A DNA stretch of 64,000 nt, from positions 1,201,911-1,265,910 of the forward strand of contig NZ_LN679998.1 in NCBI RefSeq assembly GCF_000953675.1, given 5' to 3'. Below are positions 48,476 to 57,319 of this stretch, piece after piece. The position numbers and the translations under genes are program-made. Position 1 is the first letter of the stretch. The number at the start of each line of letters is the position of its first letter. The notes under the pieces are model-generated. The model searched no databases and was not told where the DNA came from. It saw only the letters and a list, made by a program, of their open reading frames with translations. Source of the DNA: Paraclostridium sordellii. Lineage in GTDB: Bacteria; Bacillota; Clostridia; Peptostreptococcales; Peptostreptococcaceae.

Positions 48476-49234
48476 ATGTATAGTATAGGTATAGACTCTG
48501 GATCAGTTGCAACTAAAGGTGTATTATTTGATGGAGAGAATATAGTAAAAAAAATAATAATACCAACAGGATGGAGTCCTAAAATTGCTTCAAAGGAAGT
48601 TTATGAGAATTTAATCACAGGTATAGATAAAGAAAATGTAAAAAAAATTGTTGGGACTGGATATGGAAGAGTTAGTATGGATTTTGTTGATAAAAAAGTA
48701 ACTGAAATAACATGCCATGCAAAGGGTGTCCATTTTTTAAATAGGAATGTAAGAACTATAATAGATATAGGTGGGCAGGATAGTAAAGTTATAAATCTGG
48801 ATAATGAAGGAAATGTATCTAATTTTATAATGAATGATAAATGTGCAGCAGGTACAGGAAGATTTTTACAAGTAACTTCTAACTTACTAGGTACAGATGT
48901 TGACAGCATAGATAATTTGGCAAATGGAGCAAAGCCACAGGTAATATCAAGTATGTGTACTGTTTTTGCAGAATCAGAGATTATAAGTTTATTAGCAAAA
49001 GATATATCAAAAGAATCTATAGCAGCTGGTATTTTACAATCAATTGCAAATAGGTCTGAATCAATGTTATCTAGAATAGATATAGTAGATAAAGTTGCTT
49101 TTACAGGTGGAGTTGCAAAAAGTAAAATACTTGTAAAAATGTTAGAAGAAAATTTAAAAAAAGATATATATATATATGATGATACGCAAATAATAGGAGC
49201 TTTAGGGGCTGCAATTGTAGGATATAAAAAATAA
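48476..49234 (+). CDS. ATP-dependent activase for the dehydratase-like reductase (YjiL-like)
   Basis: 252 residues of the BadF/HgdC ASKHA ATPase family. Nucleotide motifs are GIDSGSVATKG (N-terminus) and DIGGQDSKV. The two cysteines that together with the dimer partner hold one 4Fe-4S cluster are in DKCAAGTGRF and SMCTVFAESE. It uses ATP to drive an electron into the partner encoded 13 nt upstream. Confidence 0.9.
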   Translation: MYSIGIDSGSVATKGVLFDGENIVKKIIIPTGWSPKIASKEVYENLITGIDKENVKKIVGTGYGRVSMDFVDKKVTEITCHAKGVHFLNRNVRTIIDIGGQDSKVINLDNEGNVSNFIMNDKCAAGTGRFLQVTSNLLGTDVDSIDNLANGAKPQVISSMCTVFAESEIISLLAKDISKESIAAGILQSIANRSESMLSRIDIVDKVAFTGGVAKSKILVKMLEENLKKDIYIYDDTQIIGALGAAIVGYKK

Positions 49235-49262
49235 AGGATGGCTTAGCCACCCTTTATTTTTT
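49231..49262. terminator. bidirectional terminator
   Basis: Imperfect hairpin ATAAAGGATGGC / GCCACCCTTTAT with T-run on the plus strand, meeting the stop of the minus-strand transporter (49261). Confidence 0.7.
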
Positions 49263-50685
49263 ATGCAATAGATTCTTCTGTTTTAACTGGTTTTTCATCT
49301 GATAATTTAGTGATGCCAAATCCTGTAGCAGCTAGTGTTAAAGAAACTAAAGGACATAATAGATTGAAAAATGCAAATGGTAAAAATGCAAATGAATTTA
49401 TAGCAAGTGTAGCACTCATATAAGCTCCACATGTATTCCAAGGTATAAGTGGAGATGTAATAGTTGCACTATCTTCTAATGCTCTAGATAGATTTTCAGG
49501 ACAAAGTCCTTGTTTTTTGAAAGCTTCTCTATACATACTTCCTGGCATTACTATTGCTAAGTATTGATCTGCAACAGCTAGATTGGTTCCTATACAAGTA
49601 AATATTGTAGCAGCTACTAAACCAAAAGTTCCTTTTGCAAATTTAAGAATAGCATTGGCTAGAGCTTCTAGCATACCTGTTTTTTCAAGAATACCACCTG
49701 TAGCTAGTGCACATAACATAAGCGAAACTGTTCCTAGCATACTGTTTAGACCACCTCTAGTTAATAGTTCATCAACAAAAGCCATTCCACTGTGAGATGT
49801 ATATCCAACCTGAGCAACTTCTAAAACTTCTTTAAATGAAGCTCCTTGGAAAAATACTGCAACAAACCCACCTAGTAATGTACCTATTATAAGACCTGGA
49901 ATAGCTGGTACTTTAAGTATTACCATTAAGATAACTGCAGCAGGTATAAGTAGTAAAAATGGAGATAATGTATTATAACTAGCAGCTAGAGCTTGTTGTA
50001 TTTGAGTTATTTGACTGTTATCTATAGTTTGACCTGCATATTTAAATCCTATAAATCCGTATATAATTAAAGCTATTAAATATGCTGGTATTGTTGAATA
50101 AAGCATATGTTTTATATGAGTAAATAAATTAGTTCCAGCCATAGCAGGAGCTAAGTTTGTTGTATCAGAAAGTGGAGACATTTTATCACCAAAATAGGCA
50201 CCTGATATTATTGCACCAGCTATTATTTCCTTAGGAATGCCAAGAGCACTACCTATACCTAAAAGGGCTATACCTATAGTACCGGCTGTAGTCCAAGAAG
50301 AACCAGTAGAAATTGATACTATTGAACATATTAGTGTTGTAGCAACTAGGAAAATTCCAGGTGATAATATATTTAGTCCCCAATAAATCATGCTAGGAAC
50401 AACACCAGATATTATCCATGTTCCAATAAGCATACCAACTATCAATAAAATTATAATAGCCTGCATCGTTGAACTTATAGTAGATAAAATTCCTTCCTCT
50501 AATTCTTTCCATGTAAAACCTAATTTAAAAACTGCTATAAATCCTGTAAATATACCACCTAGTGCAAGGGGGATATGAGCAGATACTCCCAATTTTGTTA
50601 GTGAAATACATAATATGAAAATCAGAAATCCTATACATAAAATAGAATCTCCCAGTGAAGCTTGTTTTTTTTCTCTTTTTACCAT
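49261..50685 (-). CDS. NhaC-family Na+/H+ antiporter-type transporter, probably lysine
   Basis: 474 residues from ATG 50685, eight bases after GGAGG; the in-frame start at 50718 has no site. About eleven membrane segments of the NhaC family, with GSSWTTAGTIGIALLGIG and GDKMSPLSDTTNLAPAMAG. The leader is a lysine riboswitch, so the transported solute is most likely lysine; NhaC-type proteins behind L-boxes were earlier predicted as lysine transporters (LysW). Sodium-proton exchange alone would not explain that control. Confidence 0.87.
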   Translation of the reverse strand: MVKREKKQASLGDSILCIGFLIFILCISLTKLGVSAHIPLALGGIFTGFIAVFKLGFTWKELEEGILSTISSTMQAIIILLIVGMLIGTWIISGVVPSMIYWGLNILSPGIFLVATTLICSIVSISTGSSWTTAGTIGIALLGIGSALGIPKEIIAGAIISGAYFGDKMSPLSDTTNLAPAMAGTNLFTHIKHMLYSTIPAYLIALIIYGFIGFKYAGQTIDNSQITQIQQALAASYNTLSPFLLLIPAAVILMVILKVPAIPGLIIGTLLGGFVAVFFQGASFKEVLEVAQVGYTSHSGMAFVDELLTRGGLNSMLGTVSLMLCALATGGILEKTGMLEALANAILKFAKGTFGLVAATIFTCIGTNLAVADQYLAIVMPGSMYREAFKKQGLCPENLSRALEDSATITSPLIPWNTCGAYMSATLAINSFAFLPFAFFNLLCPLVSLTLAATGFGITKLSDEKPVKTEESIA

Positions 50686-50736
50686 AATAACCTCCAATAA
50701 TTTATAAGAATATAACAATGAATGGAGTATGAGTAA

Positions 50737-50991
50737 TAAAAAAAGTCTAGAAGGTATAGAGATACTTCTAGACTTGAAATTACAAATTAATATAATAACT
50801 TAATCTAAAGATAGCTCTTCACATAAGTGACAGTGTTATACATATTATGCATAACCCCAACATATAAACTTTAAGCATAGTTTATATATTTCGGCATTAT
50901 TACCTTTCCTATTACGTCATAAGCGCTTTGACCTCGATAATAGTACTATTTAATAATGCAACCTCTACCATTAGTTATATTCTGTTTTGTA
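50737..50991 (-). promoter_or_regulatory. lysine riboswitch (L-box) upstream of nhaC-family gene
   Basis: On the minus strand the conserved parts appear in order: GGTAGAGGTTGC (about 50970), GGTAATAATGCCGAAA, TTGGGGTTATGC, ACTGTCACTTATGTGAAGAGCTATC-like segment (50835-50810). A terminator hairpin AGTCTAGAAG/CTTCTAGACT with T-run follows (50737-50776). Lysine binding should favour the terminator and switch the transporter off. Confidence 0.9.
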
Positions 50992-50997
50992 ATATAC

Positions 50998-51025
50998 ATT
51001 ATAGCATAATATTAATAAAAGTAAA
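50998..51025 (-). promoter_or_regulatory. promoter of lysine riboswitch transcript
   Basis: On the minus strand: TTTACT (51025-51020), 16-nt spacer, TATAAT (51003-50998). Confidence 0.75.
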
Positions 51026-51062
51026 GGTGAATTTTAAAAAATTAAAATTTTCTTAAAATAAA

Positions 51063-51100
51063 AAATAGTCTATCAAATTTGATAGACTATTTTTTATTTT
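51063..51100 (-). terminator. terminator of cotE
   Basis: Perfect 30-bp dyad centred at 51077/51078, AAATAGTCTATCAAA then its complement, with A/T tails. Confidence 0.85.
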
Positions 51101-52860
51101 AAGAAACCAGGACCGTACGTATCTTCAATTTCTTGTCTTAATTTATTTGGATCATTAATACCCTCATTCATAGCTCTTGCAAGTATATTAGCTCTATCAT
51201 ATGGAGCCATCCAAGAGAACATACCACCTAAGCAGTTATCTATTACATATTGTCCTTTTATATATATAGAAAGTATATCATCATAGGACATTGCAAATTC
51301 TCCTTCTCTTTCTAAATAAGGAGCTTGAGCATCTCTATCAAATTTATAAGTATAACCATTTTTATTTATAAAATCTTTTCTAAGTTGATCATATGATTTT
51401 GTAATTGTAGCACCTAACCTACCATAAAAAGGAATTCCTAGTAAAATTTTTTGAGATGGCATTCCTGCAGCTATTAAGTTTCTAACCATAGCATCTGCAC
51501 TATAGCCTGGAATAGATAGATTAGAATCATATAAGTTTGAATGATGCTTTTTAGCATTAGGTCCTGTTTCTCCAGCTGTAAAGTCATAGCTCATCAAATT
51601 AAAGTAATCAATTAAAGGTGCTATATTATCAATTTCTACGCTTTGATTTATATAGGCCTTATCTCCAGTACCTGCAACACTTAGCCATTTATCATAACCT
51701 ATTACATCTCTAATTGCAGTCAATAATAAAGTAAAGTTTTCCCTATCTTCAGGTCTTGATTTTATTCCGGCAGCACTAGTTGCTGGATATTCCCAGTCAA
51801 TATCAATTCCATCTAAATTATATTCCTTAATAAGAGCATTAACTTCTCTTGCAAAATTATATCTAGAGGATGGTGTTAGGGCAGCATCTGAGAATCCATC
51901 CTGTCCCCAGCCGCCAATAGCTACTATAACCCTTAAATCGGGATTATCTTGTCTAAGAGCTAATAATTGACGCAAATATCTAGGCGTTGGTATGAATAGT
52001 GTCCCATCAGATTTTATTTCTGCAAATGCATATATAACAAAATCAAGTAAAAAAGCATCTACACTTGAAGGATCGCCAAGAACATATGTTCCAACTAATC
52101 TATTTATATCTGGACAATTAGGGTTTTGTGGAACATAATCTTCTGGAGAATTTATTTGAGGTCTTGATTTAGCAGTTAACTTCTTTTTATTTATAGATTT
52201 ATTACTTTTTATTCCTAAGTTTTTATCAGGAACAAAACAAAGATACCAATCTATGCATTCCTTATCTTTTTCGCAACTAGAAATTCTTTGTTTTAATTCT
52301 TTGTAAGTTTTAGGTGGAGGTAATATAACAGGCATACCTGGTAACCAATCTGCTGGAGTAACAACTTTTTGTTCATCCGATGTTTGAAGAGCATCTATTA
52401 TTCTTACTATTTCAGGAATATTTCGACCGGTAGTTAAAGGATAATATAAAATAGTTCTTAGAATTTGGTTAGGGTCGATTATAAATACAGATCTAACTGT
52501 TGAAGAATCACTCATAGGCTCAGAAATCATACCGTATAGTTGTGAAATTTCCATCTTTCTATCATCTATTATAGGAAATGGTATTTCAACACCTGTATTT
52601 CTATAGATATTATAAACCCATGCCAAATGAGAGCTATTACTATCAACACTAAGGCCTATTAACTCCGTATTTCTTTTTTGAAAATTTGAATAGTATTTAG
52701 CGAAACATAAAAATTCTGTAGTACATACTGGTGTAAAGTCACCTGGATGAGAAAATAATACAACCCATTTTCCTTTATAATCGGATAATTTTATAGGGCC
52801 AAAGGTTGTATTAGCACTAAAGTTAGGGGCTTTAGTACCTAAACTAGGAAGACATGGCAA
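51094..52860 (-). CDS. cotE: CotE-type spore coat protein: peroxiredoxin-chitinase fusion
   Basis: 588 residues from TTG 52860 after GGAGTGA. The N-terminal 1-Cys-type peroxiredoxin (about 1-210) has DFTPVCTTEF with peroxidatic Cys46. A Lys/Pro-rich linker (about 211-250) leads to a C-terminal GH18 chitinase (about 252-580) with GLDGIDIDWEYP, catalytic acid Glu357. This domain order is that of C. difficile CotE, a coat protein with peroxidase and mucin/chitin-degrading activities (712 residues there, so the linker here is shorter). No signal peptide, as expected for coat proteins made in the mother cell. Confidence 0.93.
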   Translation of the reverse strand: MPCLPSLGTKAPNFSANTTFGPIKLSDYKGKWVVLFSHPGDFTPVCTTEFLCFAKYYSNFQKRNTELIGLSVDSNSSHLAWVYNIYRNTGVEIPFPIIDDRKMEISQLYGMISEPMSDSSTVRSVFIIDPNQILRTILYYPLTTGRNIPEIVRIIDALQTSDEQKVVTPADWLPGMPVILPPPKTYKELKQRISSCEKDKECIDWYLCFVPDKNLGIKSNKSINKKKLTAKSRPQINSPEDYVPQNPNCPDINRLVGTYVLGDPSSVDAFLLDFVIYAFAEIKSDGTLFIPTPRYLRQLLALRQDNPDLRVIVAIGGWGQDGFSDAALTPSSRYNFAREVNALIKEYNLDGIDIDWEYPATSAAGIKSRPEDRENFTLLLTAIRDVIGYDKWLSVAGTGDKAYINQSVEIDNIAPLIDYFNLMSYDFTAGETGPNAKKHHSNLYDSNLSIPGYSADAMVRNLIAAGMPSQKILLGIPFYGRLGATITKSYDQLRKDFINKNGYTYKFDRDAQAPYLEREGEFAMSYDDILSIYIKGQYVIDNCLGGMFSWMAPYDRANILARAMNEGINDPNKLRQEIEDTYGPGFLK

Positions 52861-53009
52861 TTAAATCACTCCTTTTAAAGTTAGTCTTAATTTAATTTAT
52901 TAATTAAGTTAAATTAATGTTACTAATAAGAATTGCTATTTTAATACAAATTTGGTATATTTATTATATGAGAATATATGTATGATTTGTTGTTATTAGG
53001 AGGCGAAAG

Positions 53010-53339
53010 ATGAAAAATAGCCGAAAAACTAAAAAAATGCCAAGATTTATGAAGACATTTTCAGACATTTCAAGAATATTTGTTTTATCATCTGCAATAT
53101 CCGTAAGTATTACTAGTATTTTATTAATAATTAACTCAGTAACTGGGGTATTCATAGGATTTAGATATTATATTATGTTAGCTTTAGGAATGATTATTAT
53201 GTTGACTCCATGTTGGATTTTATGTGATTGTAAAAGAATCTTTGGAAGACAGCCACGTAGAGTTATTAAAAGCAAAAGTGTTAGAAATAAAAGGACTTCG
53301 AGAAGTAAAGAACCTATTAGACGAAGAAAAATATCATAA
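53010..53339 (+). CDS. small membrane protein with basic tail
   Basis: 109 residues. Basic N-terminus (KNSRKTKKMPRF), two membrane helices (about 23-47 and 53-73, the second ending TPCWILCDCKR), and a very basic C-terminal tail (RRVIKSKSVRNKRTSRSK). The tail would face the cytoplasm and could bind nucleic acid or membrane phospholipid (inference). Family not recognised. Starts at ATG after TTAGGAGG, 69 nt before the PP2C gene but separated by a hairpin. Confidence 0.65.
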   Translation: MKNSRKTKKMPRFMKTFSDISRIFVLSSAISVSITSILLIINSVTGVFIGFRYYIMLALGMIIMLTPCWILCDCKRIFGRQPRRVIKSKSVRNKRTSRSKEPIRRRKIS

Positions 53340-53373
53340 AAAGTACAGCGTATGCTGTGCTTTTTTTTTATTA
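53337..53373 (+). terminator. terminator between small membrane protein and PP2C gene
   Basis: AAGTACAGC / GCTGTGCTT arms with a TATG-type loop and a nine-base T-run. Confidence 0.8.
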
Positions 53374-53408
53374 TAAACAATATAATAAATATGGGATGGG
53401 GGGATAAT

Positions 53409-54197
53409 ATGAACTTTGAAATTTTTTATGAAAGTGTAACTGGATATAAAAATAAAGCTAAAAATAAGGAGTCACAAGATTTTTTAAAATATAAAAAATT
53501 AGATAAAGGCATTATTTGTTCAATTGGAGATGGACATGGAATTAATAGGTGTATGTATAGTCAAAAAGGATCAGAACTTGCTTGTAGTGCATTTATGGAT
53601 GTAATAGAAGACTTATATGAAAATATTAAAAATGATAGTGAAGAAATTCAAGTGGATAGGGTTAAAAGTATGATAGAAAATAAATCAATACAAAGAAAAA
53701 TTCAAGATACTTGGAGAGATTATGCAAAAAATCACTTCATAAAACATATTCCAAATGTTTACAATATTGATTATATACTTTATGGGACTACTCTTATAGG
53801 AGTTTTAATAACAAATAAAATGAAATTGTATATGCAAATCGGAGATGGAAATATATTAGAAGTTTCAAAAGATATAGAGATTATAGAATATAATAAAAAA
53901 AATAAAGTAAGAGGAGTCTTAAATTCAATGTATTTAGATGATGCATACTTATATATTGATATAAAATTTGATATTTTAGAAAATGAAGATTTAAAATCAG
54001 TGGTTTTATTTTCAGATGGATTTACAAATAGTTTTGGAAGTTTAATTAATTTAAGTGAGAGTATATCAAATACTATTGAAGGATATAAAAAAAGTGTATT
54101 TTCAAGATATAATTTAAAAAAACAATATAAAAATTACTTAGAGTATTTGACTTTAAATAAAAGCAAAGATGATATTACTATAGCGTTTATATTTTAA
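53409..54197 (+). CDS. PP2C-family serine/threonine phosphatase
   Basis: 262 residues from ATG 53409 after GGGGGGAT; the longer frame from 53352 runs through the hairpin. All metal-binding Asp motifs are present: KESQD (Asp24), GDGHG (Asp41), LFSDGF and KDDITIAF. This is the compact PP2C_2 form used to reverse Ser/Thr phosphorylation. No kinase gene lies in the window. First of a row of genes with two membrane TPR proteins. Confidence 0.85.
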   Translation: MNFEIFYESVTGYKNKAKNKESQDFLKYKKLDKGIICSIGDGHGINRCMYSQKGSELACSAFMDVIEDLYENIKNDSEEIQVDRVKSMIENKSIQRKIQDTWRDYAKNHFIKHIPNVYNIDYILYGTTLIGVLITNKMKLYMQIGDGNILEVSKDIEIIEYNKKNKVRGVLNSMYLDDAYLYIDIKFDILENEDLKSVVLFSDGFTNSFGSLINLSESISNTIEGYKKSVFSRYNLKKQYKNYLEYLTLNKSKDDITIAFIF

Positions 54198-54224
54198 ACA
54201 ACATTATCTAAAATGTTGTTTTTT
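54196..54224 (+). terminator. terminator after PP2C gene
   Basis: AACAACATT (54197-54205) / AATGTTGTT (54212-54220), then T-run. Confidence 0.78.
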
Positions 54225-54315
54225 TGAGTTGAATTACAAAATATGGTTAATACTCTTTTTATATGTTATAATAAATCGTAAAACATTTATATTACTGTTT
54301 AAGAAAGGTAAGATA

Positions 54316-55707
54316 ATGATTATGAAGGATTTTTTTATAAAAATAGTAGAATTTGTAGATAAACACAATAAAGTTATAGTAAAAACAGCTCTTGTGATTT
54401 TAGGTGTTATCTTATTGAGTTTGACTATATTTTTTAGTGCTAATAGTTTTAGTGTAAGTAGTGAAAGTAACAAACTTGTAGATTATATTGAAAAAAGAAA
54501 CTATGGCGAAGCAACATCTTATTATAATAAAGTCAAAGAGGAATTTTCTGAAAGTAAGATGGATAGGTTTAGTAAGAGTTTATCTAAAAAAATTAATAAA
54601 ATACTTGTTAATTACGGAGATAGATATATAAAAGGAGAAATAGGCAAAGACTATTTTATATCACTTATAAACATAATAAATGAATTAGACACAGTATATA
54701 TAGATGCAAGCAATATAATAGATCAAGCTAAAAGAGTAAATGATTTATACTTACAAGAAAAAATAAGTTACAAAACAGCTATGGGGTATATACAAGCAGT
54801 ATCAACCCTTAAGATATCTAAAAATGAAATTTATGTTTATGCAAAAAAAATTGATGTAATAGAGGACTCTAGAAAAGTATATAATTTAGGAGTTAAAGAT
54901 CAAGAAAAGAAAATGTATAAAGAAGCAATTTCAAATTATGATAAAGTTATGTCAGAAGATAAAAAGTATTATGATTTAGCTCAAGATAAAAAAGAAGAAT
55001 GTATAAAGGATATGTATGATTATTATATAGAAAAAGCAAATACAGAAAATGAAAACGGAAATTATCAACAAGCTTTAGAATATATAGACTACTTAAAACA
55101 ATATTACTTAGATGATGATTATTTAAATGAATTATCAAGTAAATATGAGAAAAATTTAAAAATGTATTCTATGACTAATGATGAAATAGTGGCATTAATA
55201 TCTAAAAAAAGTGGAATGGACAAAGCTGATATAATAACAAACATATTCCAACAAATGGTTAATGGAAGTAAATATTACTATGTTGAAACTTTTGTCAATA
55301 AAGACAGAGTAGATGAATTTTTAATTAATCCTAGAAATAAAAAAGTATATTCTTATTTAGATGAGAAAAAAACTTATAACAATAATTATAGTGATGGTTA
55401 TTGGAGAGCGACAAAAGATGGAAGTGTAGAATTTACTATAAGCAAAAATACTGCAATTAGCATTCTAGAGAAAAAATTAAAAGAACATAGTGAAAAATAT
55501 AAATACGTTACAATTGAAGAAAAAAATAATGCATTAAAATATATCGAAAATAAAGAACAATTAGATAAATTTATAGGAAAAAACAATGATATTTACTATT
55601 ATGCTGTTGTAAATAGAGGATTTTTTAAATCAAAAGAAGTATATTTAATAAATCCATATACTAAACAAATATATAAAGTTTCAGAAGATAAAATTAGCAA
55701 GATTTAA
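54316..55707 (+). CDS. single-pass membrane protein with TPR-like repeats
   Basis: 463 residues from ATG 54316 after GAAAGG; the upstream open frame has no site. Cytoplasmic N-terminus (1-18), one membrane helix (about 19-40), then an extracellular helical TPR-like part (about 45-300, repeats with YKEAISNYDKV and YQQALEYIDYL). The C-terminal domain has two similar strand units ending in PRNKKVYSY and PYTKQIYKV. Possibly a sensor or scaffold at the cell surface; no enzyme motif. Family not recognised. Confidence 0.68.
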   Translation: MIMKDFFIKIVEFVDKHNKVIVKTALVILGVILLSLTIFFSANSFSVSSESNKLVDYIEKRNYGEATSYYNKVKEEFSESKMDRFSKSLSKKINKILVNYGDRYIKGEIGKDYFISLINIINELDTVYIDASNIIDQAKRVNDLYLQEKISYKTAMGYIQAVSTLKISKNEIYVYAKKIDVIEDSRKVYNLGVKDQEKKMYKEAISNYDKVMSEDKKYYDLAQDKKEECIKDMYDYYIEKANTENENGNYQQALEYIDYLKQYYLDDDYLNELSSKYEKNLKMYSMTNDEIVALISKKSGMDKADIITNIFQQMVNGSKYYYVETFVNKDRVDEFLINPRNKKVYSYLDEKKTYNNNYSDGYWRATKDGSVEFTISKNTAISILEKKLKEHSEKYKYVTIEEKNNALKYIENKEQLDKFIGKNNDIYYYAVVNRGFFKSKEVYLINPYTKQIYKVSEDKISKI

Positions 55708-55708
55708 T

Positions 55709-55740
55709 AAAAGCGTGAGTAATACGCTTTTATTTTTTTT
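55709..55740 (+). terminator. terminator
   Basis: AAAAGCGT / ACGCTTTT arms and a long T-run. Confidence 0.8.
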
Positions 55741-55824
55741 TATAAAAATTTAGTAAAAAATGTATAATTTTGACTAAATTAATTTAATATGGTATTCTAT
55801 AGTACATAAGAAATTAATGAAAGG

Positions 55825-57210
55825 GTGATTATTATTTTAAAGTTAAATATAAAAAATGATATAAAAAGTTTACATAAAAAGATAATCGATATAGCTCTTA
55901 TAAGTGAAGATAGTAACGACATTACCTTTTTTAATATAGATGATGAAGAAATACATGAAACTTTAAAAACTTTAAAAAAGACCTATGTAACATCAAATAG
56001 CAAAGATGAAACTATACTTAACTTAAAGCACAAAACAAAAAAACAAATTAAAGATACTAGAACATTAAAACTTGAGTCATACAAGAAATTTAATGAAGCT
56101 TTAAATATGATTGATAGAGACTTTATAACAAGTGCTACAGAAATAATAGATGAGGCTTTAGAATTAAATCCAAAAGATGTTGATATACTAAATTTAAAAG
56201 GATTATTAAAATTTTTAAAATGTAACTTTGATGAATCTTTTGAAAGTTTCTATAAGAGCACATGTTACGATAATAATGAACTAGCTCAGAAATATGTAAA
56301 GATTTTAACATCTGAAGAGTTTGGAATATTTTTAAGCAGATATAATCATGCTATTAGATTTATAAATAATGATTTAAATCAAGAAAGTATACAAATTCTT
56401 GAAAATATAGTTAATGAAGAGCCGGAACTTATAGAGCCATATTTAGTTTTACATTTAATATATGAAAAATTAGGAAACAATGAAAAAGCAAATGAATATT
56501 TAGGTGCATTGAGGAAAGTTGATAAAGATAATCCTTTATTTGAAAAAGAAGCAAGTATTCAACCAGTCAAAGAAAATGAAGAAACAGTATCACCTAAAAA
56601 AGCTAAGAGTCATAAAACACTATATGCATTAATTGTAGTTTTAGTAATTGTAGCTGGAGCATTATACTTAAATAATAAAAAACAATTAGATAAGCTTTCT
56701 AACCAAATTACTAAAAAGGATGAACAAATAGATAAAACTAATAAAAAGCTAGATAAAACAAAAAATGAATTAAATAAAGCTAAAGATGAAAAGAAAAAAG
56801 AAGAATCTCAAGATAATACGGAAGTCATAGTTGGAGATGAAGAAGATTTATTTAATAAAGCTATGGATTTAAAGCAAGAAGGAGATAACCAAGAAGCTAT
56901 AAAATATTTAGAGTTAGTTGTATCAAATGGTAAAACTAAAAAATATGTTTCAGAAGCTATTTATCAATTAGCTTTACTAAATGAAAATGAAAAAAATAAT
57001 GAAGAAGCTATAAAATATTATAAAAAATATATAAATACTTATAAACCTTCTGACAATTATTATGATGATAGTTATTATAATTTAGGAATGCTTTATTATA
57101 AAGAAGGGGATTTAGAAGAAGCTCAACAAGTATTTTATAGTTTAAGGGCCGAAGATCCAGATAGTATGTACAATAATTCACAAGTAGAAGATATATTAAA
57201 AGAAAGATAA
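55825..57210 (+). CDS. membrane TPR protein with cytoplasmic and external TPR parts
   Basis: Up to 461 residues. Start uncertain: GTG 55825 lies inside the ribosome site AAAGGGTGAT, and no ATG, GTG or TTG follows in the right place, so an ATT start at 55831 or 55834 is likely. Cytoplasmic TPR region (about 80-235), membrane helix (266-283), coiled coil (284-326, repeats of KKLDKTKNEL type), and external TPR region (335-461, with EAIKYLELV and EEAIKYYKKYI). Resembles YbgF/TolA-like or kinase-linked TPR proteins, without a kinase. Probable partner of the neighbouring TPR protein. Confidence 0.72.
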   Translation: MIIILKLNIKNDIKSLHKKIIDIALISEDSNDITFFNIDDEEIHETLKTLKKTYVTSNSKDETILNLKHKTKKQIKDTRTLKLESYKKFNEALNMIDRDFITSATEIIDEALELNPKDVDILNLKGLLKFLKCNFDESFESFYKSTCYDNNELAQKYVKILTSEEFGIFLSRYNHAIRFINNDLNQESIQILENIVNEEPELIEPYLVLHLIYEKLGNNEKANEYLGALRKVDKDNPLFEKEASIQPVKENEETVSPKKAKSHKTLYALIVVLVIVAGALYLNNKKQLDKLSNQITKKDEQIDKTNKKLDKTKNELNKAKDEKKKEESQDNTEVIVGDEEDLFNKAMDLKQEGDNQEAIKYLELVVSNGKTKKYVSEAIYQLALLNENEKNNEEAIKYYKKYINTYKPSDNYYDDSYYNLGMLYYKEGDLEEAQQVFYSLRAEDPDSMYNNSQVEDILKER

Positions 57211-57238
57211 AAGAGCGGATACGCTCTTTTTTTTATTA
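57209..57238 (+). terminator. terminator
   Basis: AAAGAGCG / CGCTCTTT arms with a GATA-type loop and T-run. Confidence 0.8.
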
Positions 57239-57319
57239 AAATTTTTAAAAATAGTATATGAAATTAAATTTTATAATATTAATTATTAATATAGGTATTA
57301 TTTTTTTAAGGAGGTAAAA

